A model generated the notes under the pieces. That model saw only the letters and a program-made list of their open reading frames with translations, searched no databases and was not told the DNA's origin. From Flammeovirga sp. EKP202 (GTDB taxonomy: Bacteria > Bacteroidota > Bacteroidia > Cytophagales > Flammeovirgaceae): a DNA stretch of 53,786 bases. Positions 18,801-27,525 of this stretch are shown in pieces; the stretch's first letter is position 1; the number at the start of each line of letters is the position of its first letter. The DNA lies in contig NZ_JACVVP010000052.1 in NCBI RefSeq assembly GCF_014534745.1, positions 1 through 53,786 on the forward strand. Direction: 5' to 3'. A program made the position numbers and the translations under genes.

Positions 18801-19737
18801 AATCACAACGTCAATGAACAGATTTGAAACGGGTGATTACGAAGGCTACCTTTACATTGGTCATAATCAAAAGCTGAAAGAAACAATCAAAGTGCCAACG
18901 GCTATCAAATACAATGCGGCTCCTTACTTTACAGATTCAACAGCTTTGAGCATCAACGAAGGAGATAGCATCACTTGGTCACTTCCAATGCTTGATAATG
19001 AAGGACATTCAATCTCAGTAAGCGAAGCTACAAACGCAGATGATTTCACTTATGATATGTCAAACGACACATTATACTTAACAATGTCGCCTACTTACTT
19101 GATGAGTGGAGAATACTTCCCGTCATTCGAGATTGAGGACGAATTGGGTGCTAAAAAAGTAATTGACTTCTCCGTGGAAGTAGTGGATACGAAAGTAGCT
19201 CCAGTTATTGTAAAAGAATTTGATTCACTTTCATTACATCCAAGTTCTGAGACAGTGTTATCACTTGATGAGTATTTTGAGACGTTAGATGAGGAAGAAA
19301 TGATCTTCTACGTAAAGAGTGCAGATCAATTTACAACAGCTTGGGTTAATGGTAGCGAGTTAACAGTATTTGGATCAAGCCTTGGTGATTCTGAAATCAC
19401 TGTCGTGGCAGAAAACGAGTCAGGTCTTAAAGTAGAAAGCTTATTGAAAGTAACTGTTTTAGGAGCTCCATTATCAGTGAATGTAGATAAGTTGGATCAG
19501 CTTGTTTATCCTAATCCTACAAAAGGAAAAGTATGGATGAAATTGCCATCTACTTTCTCTAGTAATGCTTCTGTTGTAGAAGTATACAATCTGACAGGAC
19601 AACTGATGTCAGCATCAGAGGTTCAAAATACTGGAAATATTGTTGAAGTAAACCTATCAAGTATGCCAAATGGTTTCTATTTGATCAAGGTAAGTAATGG
19701 TACTTCTCAAGTAAAAGGTAAAGTATTGAAAAAGTAA
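12877..19737 (+). CDS. Giant secreted S8 subtilisin-like protease with T9SS sorting domain
   Basis: 2286 residues. Signal peptide 1-29 (ends IHAQ), I9-like propeptide about 35-145, and a subtilisin domain about 150-490 with D196 (VIDGGID), H253 (HGTHVAG), oxyanion N363 (AAGN) and S432 (SGTSMAAPHVAG). A fibronectin-III domain follows at about 500-605, then a long array of Ig-like/HYDIN-type beta modules, a nidogen-like stretch around 1330-1500, two divergent copies of another beta module (about 670-850 and 1770-1940), cadherin-like Ig units to about 2200, and a type A T9SS C-terminal domain (YPNPTKGKV to the end KGKVLKK). It is exported by T9SS and probably surface-attached or released; likely a nutritional or adhesive protease. 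It is monocistronic. The second ATG (12880) is equally possible. Confidence 0.93.
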   Translation: MMNLVTRTKLWLSLMAVCCLFFQTSIHAQDNDVITKGVIRIKVKQGNVNFLEEQVAKITKNELPINATGFRNFDQLNDKFHTTNIKRVFRHAGKFEARHQAYGFHQWYEIQTDSLNEVQELLSAYEALEMVEFAEPKREYSLFDTMSEAPNDPFFNNQWHYHNFGQSWGTPGADINLLKAWEIETGTPDVVVGVIDGGIDVNHPDLINRLWINTGEIPGNGIDDDGNGYVDDYYGWNYADNMPTIIPHYHGTHVAGTIAAENNNGVGVSGVAGGSKPEDGVRMMSLQVFSNFLNSSTAGGFEEAFIYAADMGSVITNNSWGGGMESELQKETIRYFIENAGKDADGNVVGPVDGGVAIFAAGNYGGHNGIYTRPASSFPSTMDEVICVANTDNTDKKAYSSYWNETVDISAPGTDIYSTFPDGQYEVISGTSMAAPHVAGVAALIASNNAYSITADQVRDRLVNHSKNIDHLNPTFVGKMGKGRLDAYASLVKDEGALPPVVSDWGFQYVYSTTARIGWMFVKDDFGLTIKNYEILKANGEFTNNADFEANAEVISYQAITANSFANYIIEGLAPVNTYSIAIKAVDQFGNKSPLSEVFTVTTQATPLLSWVTEDEPHLQYDVTSGEFPSASLAITNSGSVPSRIVFTINDFDYSQEAQSSMRTASNATSFSPENNLPFVSSEEFSKIAFSDIPGDGGSIDIEDEISILPDTKKIDSVYHEQEPLPTYMVGHTGAAMEYANKFVAERDMEISVVRAVLSNEMYASVPFSVAMYIGGEDQPFGQPVATSSFYVSGQQRGGWVETSFWPKKVKAGEIFWIAIGAPQGIYFPLGADEASYSDRGKSYARKGTHGYYTDYASAHKSLFKIRAYEAQKKNDMVSFSNRYHDINNGEEARTDVTLRGSDWKNGTYKLQILASHENPNQYPLAKDIYVTVSGNTPDIVTSVEEFAFGTLFENQSDNQTFVLRNEGKADAEAIQLTVSNEDYFSVSPSEIPSLKSGEQVEVIVSAKAKAEVINVEGELSIEGFGVSIPLSVNHVIGPKIVADLSTIDWTGDNAVTIGESRTAEFTFTNEGDQATEFVFESIENDGYTGFVSDIVPSRAILDAGESITLEVLIDTEGEIAYSNTKSTTLYATHDAGRTSVRFEVELLGEVVAEYDADVDFGSIIYTDGATLSRYVTIENKGNVKGTFSMGDLPAGFTVSGYIPSSVSPNGKVNLNVKATFAGVEELSGVMSFTMNDEPYEINLKATSLPSPTIDVNTGNFVASDQIAYGEDGQTTSLTVTNESEDLDLYYSLTTPKWMVEEGEEFFDFEGIDGFGYEYKIEDSLVWEDISAIGKDVSYEMFYPDFVYAFEFEKFKFPFYGQYYDRFQMSIAALISFNPETTPSDFGYTPNPYYNIADGSIYNGLDLGIISAFWMKMTPSSFEGSGIFMYEKEDRLIIQFEKNVAVGAGSLGAETITSLQMVLHANGDIDMAYKTLPTVFVYQNIGMKNIEGDYAWQYMETNADFRARILGKTIRIKAPNLIQVPALTSKEIKLQYVGNDTPVGEHEAEVIVHNNDATNSRVITDVSLTVTGEAVLSLEADSLLFDQLVYLEDSVMEQSQDFVLKNEGSLPVNVTASLLHDQSFSFDIDTLVGAFSELALPVAFGANTNDMVVDTLVLDFDNGEQMLLPLQGDALLPAIIEYDLAETVRTDTLDILVNEGAETVYNFSLLNAGLEQELDYAVTLGIAKYGWGVEKSMKVEPEEEEESPEPAAVLENNTLESLAMLDAFDFNAQNLRASSMRTVHVEKHAFSDSISYDLPTEEPMNYLGSLDFDVHYAAKFEVNNIQGFTLTHISNYFVKQSDSAWKFEVLKGDSPTSEEVLTTQMYYPSSLTGEMENITLDQPIFFEDGETFVIRVMAPQDVEFRLPVDYNVPSVIGKYFVTLDGGNNWEVMSSSNFFYYTYAIKLRAMDAYGQEWVDITPKAGSIASKDTTEISITTSMNRFETGDYEGYLYIGHNQKLKETIKVPTAIKYNAAPYFTDSTALSINEGDSITWSLPMLDNEGHSISVSEATNADDFTYDMSNDTLYLTMSPTYLMSGEYFPSFEIEDELGAKKVIDFSVEVVDTKVAPVIVKEFDSLSLHPSSETVLSLDEYFETLDEEEMIFYVKSADQFTTAWVNGSELTVFGSSLGDSEITVVAENESGLKVESLLKVTVLGAPLSVNVDKLDQLVYPNPTKGKVWMKLPSTFSSNASVVEVYNLTGQLMSASEVQNTGNIVEVNLSSMPNGFYLIKVSNGTSQVKGKVLKK

Positions 19738-19854
19738 TGAACTATTCTGTGGTCCGAATATCACGGTTTGAGGAGAAAAACCTTCTCATCAAACTTTGAA
19801 ATATTGAAATAAGGACGACACCAACAAAAAGGATTACAGAATAAATAATTGAAG

Positions 19855-19887
19855 AAGCATCGGGATTTATCTCGATGCTTTTTTTAT
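19855..19887 (+). terminator. Intrinsic terminator after the S8 protease
   Basis: 11-bp stem with one G-U pair, 19855-19865 with 19870-19880, 4-nt loop, then a T-tract to about 19887. An imperfect stem at about 19767-19797 lies just upstream. Confidence 0.8.
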
Positions 19888-20310
19888 TTCAGCAATTTCT
19901 CAAAAGCTATCAATATCAGATTCGCGTCTTGTAAATTATCCAAAAACCTCCTGTTTTTTACTTACCATAAATCCTTGAAGACTTCATTTATGTTGTTATA
20001 AATACCTTTTGCATCGCATGATTTCTATCAATAATTATTGAAATGCCCAATTTTGAATAAAGATATTTTAACAAAGGGCAAGTTGTGGGGTTAATTGTGT
20101 ATATTTTACACTCAATATTATCTGAACACTTTTATTTGGGAACTATTTTTTTGTTTAAGGAGGTTAATATTTTAAGCCTAAATCACAAAAAGGTAGAAAA
20201 AAGTGTACAAATTGATGTGAAATATCAACATAAATTGTCTAGTGCATTTTTATGCAAAGTTTTGTTAATGTAATAGTTAAATATCTGTAAATTAGTTATT
20301 TATGATTTTG
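19888..20310. other. Intergenic region upstream of the PUL leader
   Basis: About 420 bp, AT-rich. A 62-codon open frame at 20085-20273 has no protein-like features. No repeats or folds recognised before the conserved leader that begins at 20311. Confidence 0.4.
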
Positions 20311-20520
20311 TTGTTTAGAAAAATGTCGAGTTGTTAGATCTCTATTTGGGTATTGTACAGTTTTGATCTAGTCAAGTATCGGGTGAATAAATTATTATTT
20401 CTCATCTTTGTTAAGGGTTTCGCAGACACTTATTAATTTTTATCTAGCCGGTCGCTGATTTTATAAAGAAAAATTTGAAATGAAATGAAAAGGCAGACTA
20501 GCTCTTTAATCTAAATTAAC
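20311..20520 (+). promoter_or_regulatory. Conserved PUL leader copy 1 (upstream of susC)
   Basis: Aligns without gaps to 29276-29425 at a constant offset of 8965 bp, and with a 1-bp shift on to about 20488. Identical blocks are TTGTTTAGAAA (20311), TGTCGAG (20324), a 23-bp block at 20353-20375 beginning TTGTACAGTTTTGATC, and CATCTTTGTTAAGGGTTT at 20403-20420 followed by GCAGACACTTAT. CATCTTTG resembles the Bacteroidota -7 element TAnnTTTG, so the start of transcription is probably near 20417 and the 23-bp block is a likely activator site. Confidence 0.7.
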
Positions 20521-20531
20521 TTTTTACGAGT

Positions 20532-23500
20532 ATGAGTAAAGCTTATCTTATTTTACAATTCATTCTGACTTGTTTCATACTTTCTACTTTTAACTTGGAA
20601 GGTATTGCACAAGAAGTAGAACAGAATGTTTTGAAAGGGCGAGTGATAGACACTGAATCAGGTGAGCCTATCCCAGGGGTGAATATTGTTATTCAAAAAA
20701 CTAGCAAAGGTACTACTACTAATTTTGACGGAGAATTTTCATTGGCCGTTCAACCTGAAGAATCTATCGTGATCAGTTACATTGGGTATCAAGATCAGGT
20801 GATTTTGGTTGGAAACAAAACGTACCTTGACGTAAAACTTCAAGTTGATGTAGAGGCATTGGATGAAGTGGTTGTAATTGGTTATGGTACACAAAAGAAG
20901 AAAGAAATTACAGGAGCTGTAGGTTCAGTAAAATCGGATGACATTGTAAAAATCGCTACAGCAGACCTTGGAGAGTCACTTCAAGGACAAATTGCAGGTG
21001 TAGACGTACAGCAAAGTTCAGGTCGTCCGGGTGATGAAGCAAACATTCAGATTCGTGGTATTGTTTCAGCAAAGTCAGCAGGTGGTCCATTGTACATTGT
21101 GGATGGTATTCCTTTCCAAGGAAATCCAAACATTGCACCAGAGCAAATCAAAAGTATTGATGTACTAAAAGATGGTGCTGCAGCTTCAGTTTATGGTACT
21201 AGAGCAGCGGGTGGTGTAATCTTAATCACTACAAAAAGAGGTGAACAAGGAAAGTTATCAGTGGATTTCTCAGCGTATGCAGGTATTCAAAATATCACGT
21301 CAAATACGCCATTAAACAACCACCAAGAGCAATTGTATGTTGATCACAACAGAATTGAATCAGAAGGTGGTATGCAAAATTTATACTTATTCAATCCTAA
21401 CGCAGGTTATAACAATTCTAATTATGTAGAAGATGTACAAAACAACAATGCTTCAATCCAATCTTACAACTTAGGTATATCAGGTGGATCAGAGCATTTG
21501 AAATTCAATGTTTCAACAAACTACTTTAACCAAGAGGGTGTTTTAATCAACTCAGGTTTCGAGCGTTTTACTACACGTATGAATGGTGAGTACACACAAG
21601 GTAAATTCAAAGCATTTGCTTCAGTGGGTATCACAGATGAGAATAAACAAACAGAGCCTTGGGGATTATATGAATTAGCGATTGCTCAAAAGCCATGGGT
21701 TCCTGCATTGGACCAAAATACTCAAGTAGGTAACAACGGACTAGTGGTTGAAACAGAGCAAGTAGAAAACTTCGGTTATTTAGCGACTCAATTATCGAAT
21801 GAGAATAACACTGAAGTAATGTCTACCAACTTAGCGTTAGCTCTTGAATACGAAATCATTGACGGTCTAAAATATAAAGCGAGTTTTGGTAGAAATACTT
21901 ACTCTTCTGAAAACGTTTTATTCCAACCTCAATTATTGATTTATAGAGAAAACGGTACTTTAGCAGCAGGTGCTTCTCAAATGGAGTCTAGAATGACAAT
22001 CAACAACTACCTTTCTAGCTCAACTACTTTTGAGAATATCCTTTCTTATAACAAAACATTTGGAAAGCATACCTTAGGTGTGACAGCGGTTTACTCTTTT
22101 GAGGAGTACAACAACGAAACAAGAAGCATACTTACTGAAGGTCTATTAGACAATGCCACAAAAACATTAAGTGCAGGTTCAGTAGCATTTTTGCCTCAAC
22201 AATATATCTCAACAAATACATTGGTTGGTAAGATGTTTAGAGCGCAATACAATTATGATAACCGTTACCTATTATCGTTATCATTAAGAAACGATGGTTC
22301 TTCTAACTTCTCTGAAGATAATAGATATGGTACATTCTACGGTGCTTCAGCAGGCTGGAATGTTAGCGAGGAAGAGTTCTTCAAGAATTCAGTATTGGGC
22401 GACTTCATGACAGGTTTTAAAATTCGTGGTAGTTACGGTCAAGTGGGTAACCAAAGCATCGCTCCTTACTCATTCATGCCTAGAATTGAAAGTGGTGTAG
22501 ATTACACATTCGGAGTAGGACAAAATGAGGCAATAGCAACGGGTGCAATTTTCAGAAGATATGTAAATCCTGACTTAAAGTGGGAAACTACAATTTCAAG
22601 AAACGTTGGTGTTGATTTAGCTCTATTCAACGATAGATTAACAGTCTCTTATGACTACTACAACAACAGCAAGGAGGATATGTTATTAGATCAAACAATT
22701 CCACCATCATTCGGTACTTCAGTAACAGAACCTGCAGGTGGAAATGCTACTCCATATACTTCAATCTTAGTGAATGCGGGTAACATGGTGAACAAAGGTC
22801 ATGAAATCGCAGTTGGATATAAGCATCTTCATGAAAATGGTTTCCAATGGAGCGTGAATTATACTTTCTCTAGAAACATCAACGAAGTTACAGATTTGAA
22901 TGGTGTTGAAGGTTTCGCTTTCAGAGGTGGTATTCCAGTACAAACAAGACAAGGTTTCCAAGATCATACTACATTCTTGAAAGAAGGTTATCCTGCCGGT
23001 GCATTCTTCTTATTGGAGCACCAAGGTGTAATCAAGACGGAAGAGCAATTGAAAGCATACAACGAAAGCTTACCAGGTATGGAAGCTGAGATGGGAGATA
23101 TGATGTACCGTGATGTAAACGGTGATGGTGTAATTGATGATAACGATAGAGTGTATGCTGGTTCGGGCCAAGCAAAATTCAATATGGGTATGGGTATTAA
23201 TGCTGCCTACAAAGGATTTGACTTATTCGTTCAGTTATATTATTCACATGGAGCGAAGATTTACAATGGAGCAAATCTTTATGCTTATGGTATGGGTAGA
23301 CACAGAGATATGCAATATGCTTGGTCTCCTGCGAATCCTGATTCAGATATCGCTGCAGTAAGATCAAACTCAGAACACCCTAACACAAGATCAAGTTCTG
23401 ATTACTTCTTAGAAGATGGTTCTTACTTACGTATTCGTAACATCACTTTAGGTTATACACTTCCTAAGAAATTATTTAACGACAAAGTAAATACTTTAAG

Positions 23501-23654
23501 ATTCTACATCACTGCTCAGAATCCATTTACAATCACAGGTTATAAAGGTTATGACCCAGAAGTTGGTGGAGATGGTCTATTCATGAGAGGTGTAGATAGA
23601 GGTAGCTATCCTATTACAAGAAGATTCTTAGGTGGCGTGAAGTTTAACTTTTAG
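20532..23654 (+). CDS. SusC-like TonB-dependent outer-membrane transporter
   Basis: 1040 residues: signal peptide (1-26, ends GIAQ), carboxypeptidase-D-like beta domain (about 33-110, GRVIDTESGEPIPGVNI), TonB-box region DEVVVIGYGTQKK (about 113-126), plug domain with the usual VDGIPFQGNPN and VLKDGAAASVYGTRAAGGVI motifs, then a 22-strand barrel ending in GVKFNF with the expected terminal Phe. It imports oligosaccharides across the outer membrane together with the SusD protein encoded 23 bp downstream. From the surrounding enzymes the substrate is probably agar- or porphyran-derived oligosaccharide. Expression is probably driven by the leader at 20311-20520, shared with the catabolic operon. 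Confidence 0.95.
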   Translation: MSKAYLILQFILTCFILSTFNLEGIAQEVEQNVLKGRVIDTESGEPIPGVNIVIQKTSKGTTTNFDGEFSLAVQPEESIVISYIGYQDQVILVGNKTYLDVKLQVDVEALDEVVVIGYGTQKKKEITGAVGSVKSDDIVKIATADLGESLQGQIAGVDVQQSSGRPGDEANIQIRGIVSAKSAGGPLYIVDGIPFQGNPNIAPEQIKSIDVLKDGAAASVYGTRAAGGVILITTKRGEQGKLSVDFSAYAGIQNITSNTPLNNHQEQLYVDHNRIESEGGMQNLYLFNPNAGYNNSNYVEDVQNNNASIQSYNLGISGGSEHLKFNVSTNYFNQEGVLINSGFERFTTRMNGEYTQGKFKAFASVGITDENKQTEPWGLYELAIAQKPWVPALDQNTQVGNNGLVVETEQVENFGYLATQLSNENNTEVMSTNLALALEYEIIDGLKYKASFGRNTYSSENVLFQPQLLIYRENGTLAAGASQMESRMTINNYLSSSTTFENILSYNKTFGKHTLGVTAVYSFEEYNNETRSILTEGLLDNATKTLSAGSVAFLPQQYISTNTLVGKMFRAQYNYDNRYLLSLSLRNDGSSNFSEDNRYGTFYGASAGWNVSEEEFFKNSVLGDFMTGFKIRGSYGQVGNQSIAPYSFMPRIESGVDYTFGVGQNEAIATGAIFRRYVNPDLKWETTISRNVGVDLALFNDRLTVSYDYYNNSKEDMLLDQTIPPSFGTSVTEPAGGNATPYTSILVNAGNMVNKGHEIAVGYKHLHENGFQWSVNYTFSRNINEVTDLNGVEGFAFRGGIPVQTRQGFQDHTTFLKEGYPAGAFFLLEHQGVIKTEEQLKAYNESLPGMEAEMGDMMYRDVNGDGVIDDNDRVYAGSGQAKFNMGMGINAAYKGFDLFVQLYYSHGAKIYNGANLYAYGMGRHRDMQYAWSPANPDSDIAAVRSNSEHPNTRSSSDYFLEDGSYLRIRNITLGYTLPKKLFNDKVNTLRFYITAQNPFTITGYKGYDPEVGGDGLFMRGVDRGSYPITRRFLGGVKFNF

Positions 23655-23677
23655 TTAGAAAATAAAATTAAGATCGA

Positions 23678-25423
23678 ATGAAATTTATTAAATATAGTCT
23701 GATCACGTTATTATCTTCTATTTTGCTCATAGGATGTAACGAGGACAAATTTTTAACTCAATCAAATGTCAATGCGTTAACGCCAGAAACATTCTGGAAA
23801 ACTTCAGAACATTTTGATTATGCGTTGAATACAGTATATGCAGCATTACAGTTCAATACAGTGTCTGGTTTTAGAACTTCTAACGAAATGGCACTTTCGG
23901 ATTTGTCTAAGAGTGATACTTGGTACGCTACGTATACTACTTATAAGTTGTTCAATTTTACAAACAGTGATCCTTTAGTTCAAAACAAATGGTCTGAATT
24001 GTATATCGGTATCAACAGAGCAAACCAAATTGCCACTTTCATCAAAAATGAGGACATTGATATGTTGCCAGAGGAGAAGTTGGTAGTGGAAGCTCAAGCA
24101 AGAACTTTAAGAGCTTTCTATTACTTTGAGCTTGCCAACTCTTACAATGGTGCAGTAATCAATACTACTTATTATGCCAACTCTGATAGTTTAAATAAAA
24201 AGTTAAACACAAGAGCAGAAGTAATTTCACAGGTCGTTATTCCTGATTTAGAATTTGCAGCAGAGCATTTACCAACTTCATGGTCAAACATGGAAGCAGG
24301 TAGAGTAACTTGGGGTGCAGCAGTATCATTATTAGGTAAAGCGTATTTGTATGATGGAAAATGGGCTGAAGCAGCGGCTGAGTTTAAGAAAGTAATTGAT
24401 AGTGGAGTATACTCTTTATCTACTGATTATGTAGATAACTTTACTGAAGAAGGAGAGCATAACTCAGAGTCAATTTTTGAAGTAAATTATTCAACTTCAG
24501 TATTACCTCCATCAGCAAACAGAGATTGGGTAGACAATATCGCAGGAGGTAACGTCACTCCATCAGAAGCATCAAGTTTAGAGCACTCATTTACACATAT
24601 CCTTACTGCAGGTGGTTTCAACGTTGTAACACCATCACAGTTCTTACATGAGACTTTATTAAGTGATGAGATAAATCCTGATCACCCTGCAAATGAAGCT
24701 GGTGAAACTCACTCTCAAAGATTAACAAGCTCGATTTTAGTACCTCGTTTTTATGGTGCTTATTTCAACAGAGTTTGGGAAGAAGACAACGGAGATATGT
24801 ACCCAATGGGTGGTGGTCACTCAGGTTACGTGAAAAAGTTTACAAGATGGAATACAGGTATCAGTGTATTGGAGAACAACGGTCAAACTTCTCCAATCAA
24901 CTTTAGATTAATAAGATACGCAGATGTATTATTAATGTATGCTGAGGCACTTAATGAGCAAGGAAACTTTACAGATGCCATGACTTACATTGATATGGTT
25001 CGTGAAAGAGCAGGTGTTTATACATTACAACACTATGTAAATACTAACGGTGGTACTTTCCCTAAATTGAACATCAGTCAAGAGGTGACAGGTGCTCCGC
25101 ATCCGCAAATTGCACCTTCGCAAGAGTCGATCAGAGAGCATATCAGATATGTAGAAAGACCAGTTGAATTATCGTTTGAAGGTCACAGATGGGATGACTT
25201 AAGAAGATGGGATATCGTTGGTGAAGCATTAGACAGAAGAGCAGCAGATGAGCAATGGAGATTAGATAATGCACAAACGATATTGGGTCAACCACCTTTA
25301 TATATTGGTGCTTACATCATCCAAAACTTCGTAGAACAAGCTAATAAGTACAATCCGGAAGTACATAAGTTCTTCCCAATCCCTGCGAATGAAGTTCAAA
25401 CGAATCCTGATTTATACGAGTAA
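23678..25423 (+). CDS. SusD/RagB-family glycan-binding lipoprotein
   Basis: 581 residues with lipobox LLIGC (C20). The family layout is clear: N-terminal FLTQSNVNALTPETFWKT, TPR-like helices (AQARTLRAFYYFELANSYNG), and the C-terminal motif FRLIRYADVLLMYAEALNEQG followed by RPVELSFEGHRWDDLRRW. SusD proteins cap the SusC barrel on the cell surface and bind the glycan before import. It sits 23 bp after susC and 19 bp before the third lipoprotein gene, forming a three-gene transcription unit that ends at a strong terminator. Confidence 0.95.
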   Translation: MKFIKYSLITLLSSILLIGCNEDKFLTQSNVNALTPETFWKTSEHFDYALNTVYAALQFNTVSGFRTSNEMALSDLSKSDTWYATYTTYKLFNFTNSDPLVQNKWSELYIGINRANQIATFIKNEDIDMLPEEKLVVEAQARTLRAFYYFELANSYNGAVINTTYYANSDSLNKKLNTRAEVISQVVIPDLEFAAEHLPTSWSNMEAGRVTWGAAVSLLGKAYLYDGKWAEAAAEFKKVIDSGVYSLSTDYVDNFTEEGEHNSESIFEVNYSTSVLPPSANRDWVDNIAGGNVTPSEASSLEHSFTHILTAGGFNVVTPSQFLHETLLSDEINPDHPANEAGETHSQRLTSSILVPRFYGAYFNRVWEEDNGDMYPMGGGHSGYVKKFTRWNTGISVLENNGQTSPINFRLIRYADVLLMYAEALNEQGNFTDAMTYIDMVRERAGVYTLQHYVNTNGGTFPKLNISQEVTGAPHPQIAPSQESIREHIRYVERPVELSFEGHRWDDLRRWDIVGEALDRRAADEQWRLDNAQTILGQPPLYIGAYIIQNFVEQANKYNPEVHKFFPIPANEVQTNPDLYE

Positions 25424-25442
25424 TCTAACTGACAAAGAAGAA

Positions 25443-27023
25443 ATGAAAAAATTTAATTATATAATTGGTTTACTTACTATACTCGCTATTTACGGGTGTA
25501 AGAAAGAATGGGAAGCTCCTGGCGTTGAACCAAACCATCAAGTAATTTACACTTCAGAATACCAATTCGGTAACAGAGTACAAGTAGGTGGTTCGATGAC
25601 CTTTACGGATGCGTCAAAAGGTATTGTCAGTAGAAAGTGGTCTTTACCTGAAGGAGCTACTGTAGAAGGTACTTCAGATACTACTTCAACAACTGATTTA
25701 GTGCATGTACAATTCAATGAAGCAGGTCTAAAAGAGGTGAACTTATCGCAAAGTTTTGCAGGTGCAGCTTTTGACGGTAATGCTCAAAGAGAATCTGAAA
25801 TGGATACAACGATTTTGATAAATGTTGTAGATTCATTAAAATTAATAGTAAAAGCAAATTTCTATTTTCCTGATGGTACAGTCGGTGAAGAATTGGATTT
25901 AACAAAATCCAATGATGTACAAGCGGGTAGAATGATCAAGTATACCCTAACAGCTATAGGCGAACCTTCAAGGGTAGTGTATAACTTTGGTGGTGGAGAT
26001 CCAGATCAGGTGACATATATTGAGGCTGAAATCGAAGACGGAACGGCAGCGGAGACTATTGTTCAATACAAGCAGTTGGGTACATTCTCTACTTCTGTAT
26101 TAGGAAATAGAGCAAGACCAGGTGGCATCGATACTTTGAATTTTGTAAATGCAATCAATGTTATTCCTTCTGCGGATCCTCTTATTTTGACAGACGTTTA
26201 TGTGAAAAATGGATTTGTTGCATTGGATTACTCAAGAGAAATTGAGCCAGCTTCAGTTGATGCGTCAACATTCTCTGTTAAAATAACGAATGGAGCTGAT
26301 GAATTAACGCCATCTATTTTAACTGCTTCTGTAGATCCATCTGCTAAAAACATTGTATTGATCGCTTTAGATGGAGAAACTGTTTATGATGATGATGTAG
26401 TGATGGTAAGTTACCAAGGTGGCATTTTACAGTCCACTGACTTTGGTCCAGCGGAGGAATTTGTAGATCGTCTATTGGTACACCGTCCAAGTGCAAATGT
26501 ATTAGAAAGCAGTTTATTTGACTATAGTTTCGAAACTTCTATTGCCGATGATTGGCCTTATTTAAATTGGGGTGCTCAATGGGAGAAATATACCTTAGAC
26601 ATGGTAGACACTGAAGCTTATCACGGAGGTAAATCTGCAAGATTAGAAATGGAATCTGGTGGAGGAGCAATCTTCAGCCATAACCAGAACTTCACAATGG
26701 AAGCAGGTAAATCATATGAATTAGGTATGATGATCAAGGTAGAAAGTGGTGTAGCAAACATTAATGATGCTGCAACCGAAGTACCATCAATGCTTGTTTA
26801 CTTTGGTAATCCAACAATTGATTGGGCTGCAGATCGATTCAACTTTACTACACAAACAGTAGTTGGGGATTGGATTTATGCTAGATGTACTTTCTACTCA
26901 CCAAAAGGAAGTGGTGATTATAGATTGGTATTTAGACCATTTAATCCAGAGACTGCAAACCCTGATCCTCTAGTTCTTTATATGGATAACATCTCATTAA
27001 GAGAAGTGAATTTAAGACCATAA
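25443..27023 (+). CDS. Surface glycan-binding lipoprotein with PKD and CBM-like domains (SusE position)
   Basis: 526 residues from the ATG at 25443; MKKFNYIIGLL gives a clean lipoprotein signal with C19 (IYGC). An earlier in-frame ATG at 25389 would overlap susD and precede this signal. Domains by eye: a PKD-like beta fold about 35-115, a second Ig-like module about 130-230, a Big/SwmB-like module about 235-345, and a C-terminal jelly-roll (about 360-520, HGGKSARLEMESGGG) like carbohydrate-binding modules of the CBM4/CBM22 type. The position after SusD makes it a surface glycan-binding protein for the same oligosaccharide. No catalytic motif. Confidence 0.8.
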   Translation: MKKFNYIIGLLTILAIYGCKKEWEAPGVEPNHQVIYTSEYQFGNRVQVGGSMTFTDASKGIVSRKWSLPEGATVEGTSDTTSTTDLVHVQFNEAGLKEVNLSQSFAGAAFDGNAQRESEMDTTILINVVDSLKLIVKANFYFPDGTVGEELDLTKSNDVQAGRMIKYTLTAIGEPSRVVYNFGGGDPDQVTYIEAEIEDGTAAETIVQYKQLGTFSTSVLGNRARPGGIDTLNFVNAINVIPSADPLILTDVYVKNGFVALDYSREIEPASVDASTFSVKITNGADELTPSILTASVDPSAKNIVLIALDGETVYDDDVVMVSYQGGILQSTDFGPAEEFVDRLLVHRPSANVLESSLFDYSFETSIADDWPYLNWGAQWEKYTLDMVDTEAYHGGKSARLEMESGGGAIFSHNQNFTMEAGKSYELGMMIKVESGVANINDAATEVPSMLVYFGNPTIDWAADRFNFTTQTVVGDWIYARCTFYSPKGSGDYRLVFRPFNPETANPDPLVLYMDNISLREVNLRP

Positions 27024-27051
27024 TTTCAGAATAAGTAGTTTATAGATTCAG

Positions 27052-27091
27052 ATCCCTCATCGGCATTCAAAAGCTGATGGGGGATTTTTTT
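27052..27091 (+). terminator. Intrinsic terminator of the susCD unit
   Basis: 13-bp stem with two G-U pairs, 27052-27064 with 27073-27085, loop 8 nt, T-tract through 27091. Confidence 0.85.
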
Positions 27092-27099
27092 GTTTTATA

Positions 27100-27165
27100 T
27101 CACAAGTGTTAAGCCGATAGGCGTCACTTGTGATGATACATTGGTGAAGTCTCCCGACTTCGAAA
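27100..27165 (+). repeat. REP family A, copy 1
   Basis: Perfect 9-bp palindrome arms TCACAAGTG (27100-27108) and CACTTGTGA (27125-27133), then a second hairpin GAAGT..ACTTC (27146-27161). The same sequence occurs as an inverted pair at 34257-34394 and as a decayed copy at 37147-37176. Confidence 0.65.
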
Positions 27166-27194
27166 TATCACAATAATAGGTTTAGCAACAACCC

Positions 27195-27434
27195 CACGTA
27201 CCACACCCAAGCCACAATGATTTGAATATTTATGGTTAGAAAGTAGGGTGTTTTTTGATCACAAATATTGTTTACATGGTTTTATACTGATGTTTTATAT
27301 GGTTCGTAAGCTACAAGGCATTGTGGCTCTACAAAACGATATACTTTCAATATGGTAATTCACCTTAATTAGTATTCTTCTGTAGGGATACAATGATTTG
27401 CATCTCACGTACTATATCCAAGCCACGATGTTTT
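27195..27434. repeat. Direct repeat pair in the susD-regulator gap
   Basis: 27195-27223 and 27406-27434 are 29-nt direct repeats with five differences, mostly C/T exchanges (core CCAAGCCAC). A TCTGTAGGG segment at 27379-27387 resembles the start of module C hairpins. The rest of 27166-27445 shows no gene. Confidence 0.5.
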
Positions 27435-27439
27435 AAACA

Positions 27440-27480
27440 CAAAAAAACGTGTGCCATAGCAAAAAACTACAGCACACGTT
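27440..27480 (-). terminator. Intrinsic terminator of the TPR-HTH regulator
   Basis: Perfect 9-bp stem, 27446-27454 with 27472-27480, and an A7 run at 27441-27447 that gives a U-tract on the minus strand. Confidence 0.8.
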
Positions 27481-27525
27481 ATTCAATTTCTCTTAGAGTC
27501 GAATTCGTTTATTCGTCATTAAAAA

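Noticed and set aside
20085-20273. 62-codon open frame between the protease and susC
   Set aside because: No domain, no conserved pattern, starts and ends in AT-rich spacer; likely chance.
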